A DNA stretch of 64,000 bases from Ampullaceana balthica. Taxonomy: Eukaryota > Mollusca > Gastropoda > Lymnaeidae. Below the pieces are notes generated by a model. The model made no database searches, was not told where the DNA came from, and saw only the letters and a list, made by a program, of their open reading frames with translations. How positions within the stretch are numbered: the stretch's first letter is position 1; each line of letters begins with the position of its first letter. A program made the position numbers and the translations under genes. The DNA lies in assembly GCA_944989445.1 (NCBI GenBank), contig CALYLW010000180.1, positions 1,008,798-1,072,797 of the forward strand. Direction: 5' to 3'. Positions 25,306 through 37,385 of the stretch are shown here, in pieces.

Positions 25306-26583
25306 CTCAAAATATTGCTGAATGAATTTGTGTCTGATAATCACATACAACTACTTCCATACTTTATTAGTTTCTCCAGTAATGTAGTTAGATCTTTTCA
25401 AGTACCAGACATTGACATTAGAGGTGGTTGAATCACCCGCCCTCAATTTATTCAATATTATAACAATAAATTATTATAATTTTTGTGTACTTATATAATT
25501 GATTAATTTAGATGATATAATATAGTAATTAATTAATTGTGATGATATAATATAGTAATTAATTAATTGTGATGATATCAAGTTTCAATGTAAGATCTAG
25601 CATTTAAGATGTGAAATTATTTAACAATATGGAGTAATTAGAAATTGTAATTGAAGTAGAGACTGCTACTGTAATCCACAAGAAATGTCTCTGCTAACTT
25701 CAGAAATATACTATTGAAAGAATTTTAAAAAAAAAGAAATCATTTTAAAATCCATTCAACAGAATTAATTTTCTAAAATAAATAAATAAATAAGCAAATA
25801 AAAAAAAATACATTGTACATAATGTTGCATAAGATAGGTACTGTAGGTAACAAGTATACAGTTCTCAATTTAAAAAAAAATTGTGCATTTTATCAATCCA
25901 GTCATTGAGCATGGCCCTCATTGCATTAGTATGTGTTTTAACAGTGTAAGTGTAAGATTCATGTGCTAAACTAATAAATATTAATGTTGATAAGTGATAC
26001 ATTGAAGTTGTAAGTCTAAATGTTTGATGAGATGATTAACCATGTGAAGATCATGTATATAGATATATATAGAGAGACATATATTTATATAGACATCTTT
26101 AATTTCATTTTTACTAAGTTACTTTGCAGTTTTCTGAAAGTCTTGGATCATTTGAGCCAAATAAAAACAACAGATTACTGTTGCTTAGAAAGTGGTAATC
26201 AAATCTTTCTGACGTCTTCCAATCCATGTTGAGTCTGATGGCACCATATTTATTTTTAAAAAACTTTTCTTTGCTCTGCTGTTTGGGACTTTTCAAGATA
26301 GATTTCTCTGACCCTGATCATGTCCTTCATTTTAATCATTTGTTTATATCTAATCATGCCCCACGTAAAATAATAATATTTATTTGACATGATGATCAAT
26401 AAAATCAAATTATTTGTCTAAATTTTTAAGTAACTCTTAGTTCTTCTGACAGCAGTAACACTTGTTTACACACAAATATATAAATTGTCATTGACATTTA
26501 AACTTACATGAATAAATGAGTTTATTGTAAGTTTGTACAGCTGCAATGACACCTGGACTTGTTAATAACCAATTGTAAATAAA
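25260..26583 (+). other. Probable CEP72 3' UTR
   Basis: AT-rich sequence with a short direct repeat of GATGATATAATATAGTAATT at about 25511-25575. No coding frame is convincing. It ends at the poly(A) signal at 26578. Confidence 0.5.
26578..26583 (+). promoter_or_regulatory. Candidate CEP72 poly(A) signal
   Basis: AATAAA is followed by a GT-rich stretch (CTGTGGTCAGTGTTT) within 30 bases, the usual layout of a cleavage site. Several earlier AATAAA strings exist, so this is only the best-looking one. Confidence 0.45.
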
Positions 26584-26761
26584 AGTCTCCTATCTGTGGT
26601 CAGTGTTTATTTATGATGGAAGATTTGATTTGGCTGCTTGTTTAATCAGTTCAGTATTTTGATTTGAACTTAGAAAAAGACACAAAATGTTTTTCATTGA
26701 TTTGATAATTTTTGTAACTTTGTTCAACCCTTTTGTCTGCTCTTTGAAAATTTTATATAAA

Positions 26762-27001
26762 GGGACACTATAGTCGAGTGGCATGCGCGATCAGCTGACG
26801 TACCGATGGTCACTGGTTCGAGTGCACCCAGCTCCAAATGGGTACCTGACACTGGTTAGGGAAACAAAGGTGGCTGGGAATAGCGTGGAACCCTCATAGC
26901 CATGGCATGTGAATAATGCGTTACTTGCCAATAGACCACCATGGTTTTTGGAAGCAATAATCTTCTGTATAGAAGGAGCGTTTTTTATAGATAAGACAAG
27001 T
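26762..27001 (+). mobile_element. tRNA-derived SINE, copy 1
   Basis: The head has a Pol III A-box-like TATAGTCGAGTGGCATGC and a B-box-like GGTTCGAGTGC. The body has CAGCTCCAAATGGGTACCTG and CTCATAGCCATGGCATGTGA. The tail GCAATAATCTTCTGTATAGA and AAGGAGCG then AGATAAGA is the same as the LINE tail at 6790-7375. It lies between the converging CEP72 and TMEM186-like genes. Confidence 0.9.
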
Positions 27002-27575
27002 TAAGAAAGTATTCACATATAATGTTTCAAGTCTAATTATCCACTGACAGCTACACATAACTTCAGGGATCATTGCCAAAAGGAACTCAAAACCCCATAT
27101 CATTTAAAATTATCAATAAAATCATTTGTCTTAATGCGTGAAAAAAATTTATTTGCTTTAGACGGTGTTTTAAGACATATCAAAATATTTTATTATTGAT
27201 CTTTTAAAATTTTATTGAACATACAATTAAAGCAATGCAGGGAAACAGAATAATAATAATAAATAAGTAACACAAAATGAAATTATTTCTGGCCAAGCAA
27301 AGTTTATTTTTGGTAGGTAGTTGATTGGTTTAAAGATGACCTAATGAACATTGAGAACATGACAAAATAGCAACCTATGTCAGCCATTATATTCACATTA
27401 AAACTAGGCTTCTTGAATAGCAAATGGGAAAAATGTCTTACTTTACTTACGAAACAATACAGTTTGTACTTTAGGAATACCAATAATTTAATTTAATATT
27501 TCAGTCCAGTTCAAATAGTTTTTAAAAAAAGGTCATGACGAATATTATTTTACATTGATCAATCAAAGTTCATTA

Positions 27576-28178
27576 TTATTTTTTTAAAACTTGATCAAAA
27601 CCTGTGTGTAAATTGTAATACTTTGGGAGCACAAAATCTGTTGCTCGCAAGTGATGACGCCGTCCTTTTATCACAACATTGCTTTTAATATATGTAGAAA
27701 TATTTTTGTTAGTAGACTGAATGGGTTTCAAATCAGAAGGTGAATACCTGATTTGCCCAACCAACCCCAAAAAATTGTGGGTGACGCCAATAAATTGGGT
27801 CATGTCCTTATTGGAATAAATCCTTAGCAGATAGTAACGGGAAATTATATTGACAAAAACTAGAATAAACAATGGAAATATGCACATGCCTGACATCGTA
27901 AAGATCTCCCACTGCTGCATGTTCTCTTGGTTTTTCAAAAGATAAACGGAGGCCACACAAGATGTCACAAGGCATATTGAAGTTGATACTACTCTGCACG
28001 GACCAATAACATTTTTCAAGCTATTCTCATATATAAGAATGAAGTCTCGTGGCACTTGATCTTTGTCATTGCGAGGTTGGAAAAGTTTAGTCTGTCTGAG
28101 GCTAAGTATGCCTCTGCACTTGGTCCTGCTAAGAAACCTCACAGACAAATCTTTATTGTATACACTGCACTGCAATAG
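27576..28178 (-). CDS. TMEM186: TMEM186-like mitochondrial inner-membrane protein (main exon)
   Basis: One exon of 200 codons ends in a stop at 27576-27578. It begins after the acceptor CTTCCTTCAG, in phase 0. There is no ATG in the first part, so a short upstream exon must carry the start and probably a mitochondrial targeting sequence. I did not find that exon. The sequence has two hydrophobic segments, about VSTSICLVTSCVASVYLL and CIFPLFILVFVNII, then a soluble tail with IGVTHNFLGLVGQIRYSPSD. Length, the FILIYEN block before the first helix, and the TM-TM-tail order resemble TMEM186, a complex I assembly factor in the MCIA complex. Identity is by remembered pattern, and other two-helix mitochondrial proteins (TMEM70, TMEM223) are the alternatives. 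It converges tail to tail with CEP72. Confidence 0.62.
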   Translation of the reverse strand, partial: LLQCSVYNKDLSVRFLSRTKCRGILSLRQTKLFQPRNDKDQVPRDFILIYENSLKNVIGPCRVVSTSICLVTSCVASVYLLKNQENMQQWEIFTMSGMCIFPLFILVFVNIISRYYLLRIYSNKDMTQFIGVTHNFLGLVGQIRYSPSDLKPIQSTNKNISTYIKSNVVIKGRRHHLRATDFVLPKYYNLHTGFDQVLKK

Positions 28179-30267
28179 CTGAAGGAAGAAGAAAAGCAGA
28201 GTTTAAAAATTTTTGTTTATAAAAACATTTTAAGCTCTAAACATGTAATTTATAACAATATTATTGTAACTTACTATAGGTTTGAAAGCCCTCAGTCCAA
28301 TCCAGTAAAATGAGATTGGATTTACTTTTTTTTTAAAATTTAAGATAGTGAATGCATTATTCTTTTTTACTTTATCTCCACGATCAGTTCATAGAGAAAT
28401 AGAAAAATACATTGATTGTATATAATAAGGGAATGGGATCTATTGATTGTCATGACTATGTTCCAATGTACTGAGATCACTTTATAATAATATATTTTGT
28501 CTATGACCTTAGGTAACTAAGAGATTTAAATATTTTTAAATGACAAATTTAAGTAGGCTGCTAATGAGCACAATCACTTATTAAAAAACTCACAATGCCT
28601 CAGAAAAGTTAATAAATGTTCAAATCTTAATGTGAATAACTAATAGAGAAGCCTGACAAATTTGAATTGATAGGACTCCCAATTCTGGCTCTCACTGTCA
28701 TGACATGTGAAAATTTGCAGATAATAATCTCAATAATACAGGAAGTACATTTAATCAGAGTATTCCATTTTGCTAATGAACATTTTGAGCAGGCTTAAAA
28801 AAAATGTAGACACATCATCAGGGTAATAAAATGATAATGAATCATGCAAATATTTAAAAAGGATTAATGAGCCAAATTTAAATTAAATTGTAACTACTAT
28901 AGTACAGTCTATCGGTATACCCAGTATAGAATATGGATTAGGGGCTGTCCATAAATTACATCAACAAATAGGGTGGAAGTGGAAGGGTTTCGGAAACTCA
29001 TGCTGAGATTCTTATCTTCCTTTGAGCCACTCACCTGGCAGCAAATAGGTAAAAACCCACCAAATATGGAGGGTAGCAGGGAAATAAGATACGGGGCAAA
29101 AAAAGTCGGAAGTGGAGAGGTCCACAAAGGCTATTGACCCGACCAAAAGCTGCTACTCAGAGAGATGTAAGCATAAGCAGACCTGACAACTCTGCCATGT
29201 AAAAAAAACCCACTGTGTTATGAAATCACAATCAGAAAAATTGATGGATACCTGGAGACTACACTTATGAATGAGATGGATGGATGAGGTTGAGAAAGAC
29301 CTACTGGCACAGGTGCTGGGGGTCTGGGCAAGGCATGGAGGCAAAAGGACATGATAAGTCTGACTCGACAAATGTTATTGAGCAGGCCAGGGTCCTACAT
29401 GGGCTGGGGCGCCAAAGATGAAGAAGACGTATTGGAAAAAGTTTGAGAATCAATTTTCCCTTAAGGCTGCGTGGCTGCGCAGATATCTTGACAGAGGCCA
29501 AGCAGGTGTTTAGAATTACAAGCAGCAAATTTTGTAAAAAGTGTACCAAAAAATGAATGTTGTGCAACTTTGCACACCAGATTCTTTTACTTTGCACACT
29601 ACTAACGTACTAACAAACCTTAGAGGAAACATTGTTAAGCACTGTCGACTATGAAAATTTTTTAATTTCAATTATTAACATTCTTTTGATTCATAATTAA
29701 ATATATAAATAAAGGAAATTGAAAAATCATTGATAGGGCTCAAATTTTTTTTTGAATATGTACTTTTACTATCATGGACTAGGACATAATATAAAAATTT
29801 GAAAAAATATATTTTACATTGCACCTGTTCCTTTAAAAAATACTTCAATTTTTTTCCCAATTCCAAGTCTGACGCTGAGAAACTTCAGAGGTTAATAACT
29901 ATTTTGAATATTGGAATATACTGTAATATATATAGTGTGGTTGGGGGATCCTTACTTAAAAGTTTGATAAAGGGAAAAGGGTGGATTTAAAAATACTTAA
30001 AATTGTTGACAAAATATTTTATGATCCGCCCCTTAATTCTTAATTACTCTTGACTCTTATTCTTAGGCAGTAACTTCAGTTATGATATGACTTAGAACTT
30101 AATAAATAACAATTAATAACCTTTACATAGGCAAGATTCTGAATACATTCTAGGCCTAACTATAAGTAGGCAATTGGGTAAAATTTACAATTTTTTCTTC
30201 TTTTTCTAAGACCTCATTAATTAATTAATGTAATTAATAAAAAAGTATCATACTGACATACTGTACA
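28179..30267. other. Upstream of TMEM186-like exon: repeat remnants
   Basis: No exon is recognised. GGGGCTGTCCATAAATTACA near 28940 is one end of a DNA element related in style to the TGACGTCA family. A decayed CAATGTTCC-family element lies at about 29462-29635 (ends CAATTTTCCCTTAAGG and CCTTAGAGGAAACATTG). The rest is AT-rich. Confidence 0.5.
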
Positions 30268-31603
30268 TACTCGCTCTATAGCCCGTTCGTTCATAAGCCG
30301 ACCCCCCCCCCTCTTTTTGTGTGAAAAGAATAGTATAATAAACACAACACGTAAAAACAAAGTTTTTGACTATAAATCCCTTATAAATGAGACATAGCTA
30401 AAAGTATTGATTATGTTCAATATAATACGCACTGTGAGACAGACTAGTAATCAGACTAGCATAAACATTTACAGATCGGGAAAATATTATAAAAGTATGT
30501 TCATTATAATATGCACCGCACGACAGACTAGCATAAACATTTACATGTGTAGCGGAGTGGTGGCTAAGTTATTAAAACAATAAAGTCCAAGTCACTAATT
30601 GTTAAGGATATCAAACAGATTTATTAACTCAAGACACAGAATACACAGTTGTTAATTTACTTCTCTCTCTCTCTATGCTACCTCTACACCCTCCCTCTCT
30701 CACAGACCAGTCGCTCTCCTGACCCCTGTGACATCGAGGGCAGGAGTGAACCTCCAATGACCTGTGGCCGTCAACTTTAGCAGACGGCTACACATGCTGC
30801 ATAGAGATTAAACTAAAAATTCAATCGATCTGAAATTTTGATACAATGCATTGTTAGGTGACACAAGTCTATGTGCAAAATTTGAGCTCGATAGGATCAC
30901 TGGAAGTGGGTCATTTACTGTTGTTTTTCTGGGGGACCACAACAGACAAAATGGTGAAGTTAATATAAGGGATTTAAAAAGTGTGTAATGCGCTCGTAAG
31001 CCGACCCCAGGACAGCGTAAACAAAGTGGTACACATTTTTTTAAAACTACAAGCTAAATGGGTCATTATGATTGTATACTTTTGTTTAGGTTGAAGAACA
31101 AAGAGGTTTGAATAACAGAGAAGAAGGATGTCATTTTTTAAAGCATTCACTAGAGGGCTTTTTATTGTATTAAAACAAAAAGTAAATGTTTTTGTTTTAT
31201 ATTTAATTTAATAAAGTCAGTACATTAAAATTAAAATTCGTTGTTGAAAACAAAATTTGTAAAAACAATTTATAAAAACATTCACAAAAATAAATAAAAT
31301 GAATAAATAATGTAAGTTGTAAGTAAGAGCAGATGTTTAATAATAATAATATTTTATAATTTATAGCTTCTGATCTGGTAGAGCAGTCGAATCTTGTAGA
31401 ATGTAGACAAGGACCTTGATGATCTACAAATAACAACACCGATATTCAATGACGTCAATGTCATTGTGTTGTCAATGTACATGCAGAAATCACATATGAC
31501 CCGCTCGGAAGCCGATCCCCTAAGCCTAAACTAAACTTTTCCACTAGATTATTTCAACAAAAAAAAAGTCGGCTTTAGATTCTAAATTAGAACGAGTATA
31601 GAT
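30268..31603. mobile_element. TIR element with AAGCCGAC subterminal repeats (unclassified)
   Basis: The left end reads TACTCGCTCTATAGCC then TAAGCCGACCCC. The right end, reversed, reads ATACTCGTTCTAATTTAG then AAAGCCGAC. The motif AAGCCGA with CCCC recurs inside at about 31000 and 31510. It carries no recognisable transposase, and the left target duplication is unclear. A solo LTR is nested in it. Confidence 0.55.
30548..30792. mobile_element. Solo LTR (245 bp)
   Basis: It begins TGTAGCGGAGTGG and ends GACGGCTACA (TG...CA with short inverted ends). A 4-bp target duplication CATG flanks it at 30544-30547 and 30793-30796. An AATAAA lies near 30577, as expected for an LTR. No internal retrotransposon remains. 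Confidence 0.75.
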
Positions 31604-32337
31604 CTATATTATATACGGTACACCTACTTGCCTACGTACCTAATCACTACTTACTTACTACTACTACTACTACTATACTTTACTTACTTCTGATAATACT
31701 ATTTTTTACTTTCCTCCTATACTATACTTATAGTTAATACTAATACTAATAGTTTACTTATACTAATGACTAATACTTAATACTAATACTCACTTCATTT
31801 CCGAGCTTTAGGCTTTTACACAAATACGATTGCAATCTGAGCATAATATTATTCTAAAACTAAACGGTAGAGCACTGGAACTACACTGATACTATTTAAT
31901 TTAGCCACCAATATAGGTGCAATAACAGTTGTATATGTAAGTTTGTTTACATAAATATAACATGGGCCAACTGTGTACTACTCCCTTGACTTTGATTCAA
32001 ATCTCACAGGAAAGGTTAAAGGTTAATGCGGCTAATTACCGAACAGAACAGAATTAGTGAAGTTTTTTGGAAAAATTAGGTAGGCAAAAAAAAACAACAA
32101 CCACAAACAAACCCGTAAGTGTCAGCAAGAAGCATTCAATAATTAACTGTTTTGAAAATTCATTGTATAATATAAATATAATATAATAGTTCATTGATAA
32201 TTTATTAACTGAGATGTAAAATAAAGTATTTAACATTAATGGTATTAAAATGTTATATTAATTGTGCCACCACAGCTCATGTAACAAGTCTATGAAGTCA
32301 GTAATCCATTGTTGATTTAATAATCTCTCATTGACAT
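31604..32337. other. Intergenic, nothing recognised
   Basis: AT-rich DNA with runs of TACT/ACTA simple sequence at about 31640-31790. I see no exon, including no signal-peptide exon for the plus-strand Cys/Tyr-rich exon at 32826. Confidence 0.5.
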
Positions 32338-32800
32338 CAGGCCCGGATTGACATCTCCCTGGCCTCTGGTCAAGTCAGTCTACATTTTAAAAAAATTTCT
32401 CTCGGTCCCTGTTAATTATATGTAATCTGAAACCCAAATTCCATCTCGGGCGGTGTCTTGTCCTGTGTGTGGTATGGGGAGGGGGGAAGTCGGGGTCGTG
32501 CCGTTTTTTTACTGGTGATGCAATCTGTCACACCACCCTACGCCTTCTCCACAATATCGCAACAGCAGCTCAGAACGCGGCTTACAATGACAAACCAACA
32601 CAAACGAACCCCGTTCTCTTGACTACTGGGCAGTGTATGCAAAATGTAGTAAAATATTTATTATACTATTATTTTCGATAAAGCTTTTTGATAATGAAGC
32701 CACGCTTTTGGGCTTATGTAAAGATTCCACCACCGGGGCCCCATGGCTGGCTGGGGCCCTAGGCCCGGGCCTTGTGGGCCTAGGCAGAAATCCGGCCCTG
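32338..32800. mobile_element. hAT-type non-autonomous element (463 bp)
   Basis: The ends are CAGGCCCGGATT and AATCCGGCCCTG, flanked by perfect 8-bp duplications ATTGACAT at 32330-32337 and 32801-32808. No transposase is present. Its right edge is 25 bases from the orphan exon at 32826. Confidence 0.88.
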
Positions 32801-32825
32801 ATTGACATACAACTTACAGTTACAG

Positions 32826-32938
32826 GTGTAGCGGGCGAGTACTGTCCATACCAGAAGTTCCCGTCCGTCGCCTACTGTTTCTCTGGCTGCTGCAACACAA
32901 ACTACAACTACTATTCATGCCGTGACATGCCTTTATAA
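32826..32938 (+). pseudogene. Orphan Cys/Tyr-rich exon, paralogue of the minus-strand gene's exon 2
   Basis: After an acceptor-like TTACAG, the exon reads VAGEYCPYQKFPSVAYCFSG then CCNTNYNYYSCRDMPL. It parallels exon 2 of the 37380-41856 gene position by position (GEYC, VYC/AYC, GCC, CxDxP). Where the intact copy has CCTTT followed by the donor GTAAGT, this copy has CCTTTATAAGT: the GT is AT, and reading through gives a stop at 32936. A hAT insertion sits directly upstream of the acceptor. No partner signal-peptide or membrane exon was found on this strand. It is probably a dead duplicate, though a sequence error or unusual splicing is possible. Confidence 0.6.
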
Positions 32939-33359
32939 GTGCTTAAGTCAATTTTTTAAAAAAAAACTTTCATTTATCGTAGATTGCAATTATTGAAAAG
33001 ATTGAAATCATCAGGTGAACACTAAAATTTTCAAATCAATTATTATTAATTTTGGTTTGGCAATAGGCTTCACTCTCGCAATGTTTGTTGATTTTTTGTC
33101 CATCCCTTTTACTTTTAAACCCGTGTCATACGATGGCAGAGTTACTCATGTTTTGGTGCCGTTTATCAACCAGTGGAACAACAGAGTGATGCTACTTTCC
33201 AAAACAAAGCCAAACACTTGCGTCAAAAACAAAAATCTTCTTAAATAGAATTCAATCTGGCATCTGGGCAAGATGAACGGAACATTTGAAACACAACTCG
33301 TGTGTGAGGGGCTGGACAACCCGAGGAACGACATTCAGTACGGCATTCGTTCATCCGTG

Positions 33360-33806
33360 GACAGTGCATTAGCCGGACAAACTATCGGGACATGCCATTA
33401 GCGGGACAAACTATCGGGACATGCCATTAGCCGGACAAACTATCGGGACACGGCATTAGCCGGACAAACTATCGGGACATGCCATTAGCGGGACAAACTA
33501 TCGGGTCACGGCATTAGCCGGACAAACTATCGGGACACGGCATTAGCCGGACAAACTATCGGGACATGCCATTAGCCGGACAAACTATCGGGACACGGCA
33601 TTAGCCGGACAAACTATCGGGACATGCCATTAGCCGACAAACTATCGGGACACTGCCATTAGCCGGACAAACTATCGGGACATGCCATTAGCGGGACAAA
33701 CTATCGGGGCATGCCATTAGCCGGACAAACTATCGGGACACGGCATTAGCCGGACAAACTATCGGGACACGGCATTAGCCGGACAAACTATCGGGACACG
33801 GCATTA
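33360..33806. repeat. 29-bp minisatellite, about 15 copies
   Basis: The unit is CATTAGCCGGACAAACTATC followed by GGGACATGC, with alternating ATGC and ACGG endings and GCCGG/GCGGG variants. It is intergenic. Confidence 0.95.
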
Positions 33807-34599
33807 GACTATCTCTCCCTTGTTGAACATGTTTATATGTTATGACATGCATATAATAAATTTAATTCTGAAAATGAAAGTTTGTAACCCACAAAAGCGA
33901 CATGTTAATTGGCAAAGTCAATGACAGTAGACAGGACATTGAATAGTTTAATTAAAAGAATATCCCTGAAAAGATACTGAAAGTGAAAGATAATCCTTGA
34001 TTTTTCATTGCCACTGGTCAGTGTGGTCAGTGTGGTCAGTGTGTGGTTGGTGAAAATATAAATAGGCCTACACGTAGGAATGTGTTCATGATGAAGAAAT
34101 AAAAGTGGAAGAGAGTAGTCAGGAAGACCATCACAGTAGAATTGAACATTTCAGTCAAAGTCCATTCAAAATCAACAACATAAAGATTGACAACTCATGG
34201 ACAATTTAACGTTTATTGTCAATAATATCTATGTATCTGACAAGAAATGTCATTTGATGACATTATCCGTTCAATCTGTATGTTTAGGATTTAATCACAT
34301 TGTTAACCCTACTCAAATCTTGAATAGCTGAGTTATTTACATCACAAATTTGGGACATTGTTTAAATTCGAACATACCGGTATTTTTTAAACATTGGCAG
34401 CAGTAATGTTTGATTCAGTATTGATGTTGCTTTACTCTCCATTTGTTTTATTTCACAAATTTTATTTGATAAAAAAAATGTTTATATGGTATGCCATCTT
34501 TTCGTCTGCGAAAGATGATAGTTTACCTTCTTAAATTGGAACTCTTGGTGGAGAGACCAATCCTAGAGTGGCATTCTCTTGTGCATGTCCCGCACACGA
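33807..34599. other. Intergenic, nothing recognised
   Basis: AT-rich DNA with a small GTGTGGTCA tandem at about 34018-34050. No exon or element was identified. Confidence 0.5.
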
Positions 34600-34960
34600 A
34601 TGCGGTGGAGCAGTATTGTCTTCCCCTTCTCTCCTTTTTTTCAGCTCTTGCCCCTCTGTTTAGCTCCTCGGCTCGTATTGACCCGCCCTTCACAAGGTTC
34701 CATCATGCGGATCAATCCTCTGCCTGGTCCTCTCAGTTTGGGATGTCGATGTTGGCCGCCTTCATGTCTCTTCTGCACATGTCTATGTATCTGAGACGTG
34801 GCAGTCCAACCAAACTTTTACCTGACGCCAGCTCGATGTATAGCACGTCCTTGGGTATGCGACCAGGTTGCATTTGCTTGACGTGCCCAAGGCATTGGAG
34901 GCGTCTTTGGCTTGATATGACTGGAGTGGGGTTCACCGTTCGTTGGAGACAGGGCAACCG
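34600..34960 (-). mobile_element. LINE fragment, C terminus of a third ORF2 family
   Basis: The minus-strand frame from about 34957 reads RRLQCLGHVKQMQPGRIPKD then VLYIELASGK, LPRLRYIDMCRRDMKA. This is the characteristic C-terminal block of an endonuclease/reverse-transcriptase LINE (GHV-RM-GRIPKDLLYGEL pattern). Downstream frames are broken. It is a short dead fragment. Confidence 0.8.
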
Positions 34961-34982
34961 TATTACTGATTTATTCTTGTAA

Positions 34983-35312
34983 TTTCATGTCTAGGATACG
35001 GCATTATAGCCTACTCTTTTAAAACGGCTACACCACGGGCAGTAGTTCGGTAAACCCTGGTGCCTGGTATAGCATGATGATAATCAATTTTAAAAATGAT
35101 TTCTGTTTGTTTCCAAGAAGCCATGTACTACAAGGATTTCATATTGAATCTCCCGATAAATTTTACCCCCCCCCCAGCTTTAATTTAAACTTTTATTGAA
35201 TGAAGATATCGTTGAACTATTTAACATTTGATGTTTATTAAAACCCACTTATCGAATAAAATGTTGGCAGTAAACGCATGCAATTTCAACCCCCCATTCT
35301 CTCTCTCTCTCT

Positions 35313-35402
<90 letters not shown>

Positions 35403-36540
35403 TATATATATACATTTCTTCTCGTCTGCACGTAGGTACAAACTCACTTGGGCTAATGGATTGTAAGGAATATTTGCCCAGTTTCAAGTGTATTTAAACA
35501 TGTTTTTGATAGAATGGTTTTAGAGAATTTATTTTATTAGTTTAATTTAACAAATTTTTTCTTGAATTTATTATAAGAATATTTCAGCGTTTATAACATT
35601 GTCAATAATTGTAGTTGACAAGAACAATTCAAACAACTAATAAAATATTTTTGCATTTTGATGAATAAATATAACTACAGATATTGAAGGCTAGTTTCTA
35701 GTTCAATGTTTTTTAAAACCAAATTTTGAGTTGAATGAAAAGGATAGCAAATTATAAATAAAATCGCTATTGACAAATTAATTTTTTTTAAAATAAAAGT
35801 TTATTGAATAATTACAAAAGAATGTATCATACAAAGTACACACACAAAAAAATAATTAAGAGCTGATAAAATATTTACAATCTCTCAAATTCCATGAATG
35901 TTATTTTAGCTCGAAATTTTATATAAGTGAAATTTTGAGAAGCACTGTTCGCTGTTCTTAATTGTTTCCACCCACACTGCTGGACTTTTGATATTAGTAT
36001 TATTAGTATTAGTTTTATGCACGTTATTTCAACACACAATACCTTTCTCGTCTTTCTCAAGTTTATTACAAGCTTCATACAATGATTTTACAAAATGAAT
36101 TACAAAACGAATTTCAAATAAATATCCATGTGGCTGTAGGTGTTTGAGCCCCGTCAAATCGTCCGTCACAGCAGGCAGACGACAATTTAGTAGGCCCTGT
36201 AACCGTTATTAGCAAAGCCCGTCACAGGGGGAGAGTAGCCAGTGGATATGTTACTGCTTGTGTTCATTGCTGGGGAAACAGGGGAAACGATTGAAGTCAA
36301 GGGAAACAAATCATGTAATATTGGCTATTATTGGAATTCAGGTGGGTTATTTTGTGTGTGTGTTTTAAAAAAAAATATTAACTATTTACGGCTAAACAAT
36401 AGTAGCGATATTTGTTTTACTTTCTGTTAAAAATATAATTTTAATTATTTATAATAATAAATTAATCCTGGAAGGTTTAAGTCAAAATGCACAGTACTCA
36501 TGCAAAATTAGGCTAATCCTAAAGTTGCTGATGTTATATA
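34983..36540. other. Intergenic or 3' end of Cys/Tyr-rich gene
   Basis: It contains a (TA)n microsatellite at about 35312-35398 with a short CT run before it. The terminal exon of the minus-strand Cys/Tyr-rich gene could lie here, but I could not identify one. Confidence 0.45.
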
Positions 36541-37385
36541 CATGTAGCACGGACCTACTTCACACCAGGACGGTCTTGACGGTACTTACATGTAGAAAAG
36601 ACCTGTTTTACACAAGATGGTTCTTTGTAATGATACTTACATGTAGAAAAGACCTGTTTTACCCAAGATGGTTCTTTGTAATGATACTTACATGTAGAAA
36701 AGACCTGTTTTACCCAAGATGGTTCTTTGTAATGATACTTACATGTAGAAAAGACCTGTTTACACAAGATGGTTCTATGTAATGATATTTACATGTAGAA
36801 AAGACCTGTTTACACAAGATGGTTCTTTGTAATGATACTTACATGTAGAAAAGACCTGTTTACACAAGATGGTTCTTTGTAATGATACTTTACATGTAGA
36901 AAGAGACCTGTTTACACAAGATGGTTCTTTGTAATGATACTGACATGTAGAAAAGGCCTGCTGTGTCTCAGGATGGTTGCGATGGTTGTTTGTGATGGTA
37001 TTTACATGTAGAAAAGACCTGTTTTACCCAAGATGGTTCTTTGTAATGATTCTTACACGTAGAAAAGACCTGCTCCAACCCCAGGACGGTCGTGATGGTA
37101 CTTAAATGTAGAAAAGACCTTATGTGCCTCAGGATGGTTGTTGCTGATGGTACTTACATGTAGAAAAGACCTGCTGTGCCCCAGGATGGTTGTGATGGTA
37201 CTTAAATGTAGAAAAGATTTGAAAAGACCTGTTTTACCCAAGATGGTTCTTTGTAATGATACTTACATGTAGAAAAGGCCTGCTGTGTCTCAGGATGGTT
37301 GCGATGGTTGTTTGTGATGGTACTTACATGTAGATAAGACCTACTGTGCCCCATGATGGTTGCTGGGGACGGTACTTACATGTAG
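36541..37385. repeat. About 51-bp minisatellite built on a splice donor, about 17 copies
   Basis: On the minus strand each unit reads GGTCTTTTCTACAT then GTAAGTATCATTACAAAG and AACCATCTTGGGTAAAACA. The first two parts match the end of the Cys/Tyr-rich gene's exon 3 (GTCTTCTCTACAT) and its donor. The rightmost unit is the real exon edge at 37380. Most units keep the GTAAGT. Confidence 0.93.

Noticed and set aside
26770..26840. Functional tRNA gene
   Set aside because: A and B boxes are present, but the body does not fold as a tRNA and continues into a SINE with a LINE-type tail. The same applies at 52905 and 54822.
30548..30792. Complete LTR retrotransposon
   Set aside because: Only one LTR is visible and no internal gag or pol sequence was found nearby.
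36242..36430. Possible final exon of a Cys/Tyr-rich gene on the plus strand
   Set aside because: The frame lacks a membrane segment, has no good acceptor, and no match to the minus-strand gene's exon 3.
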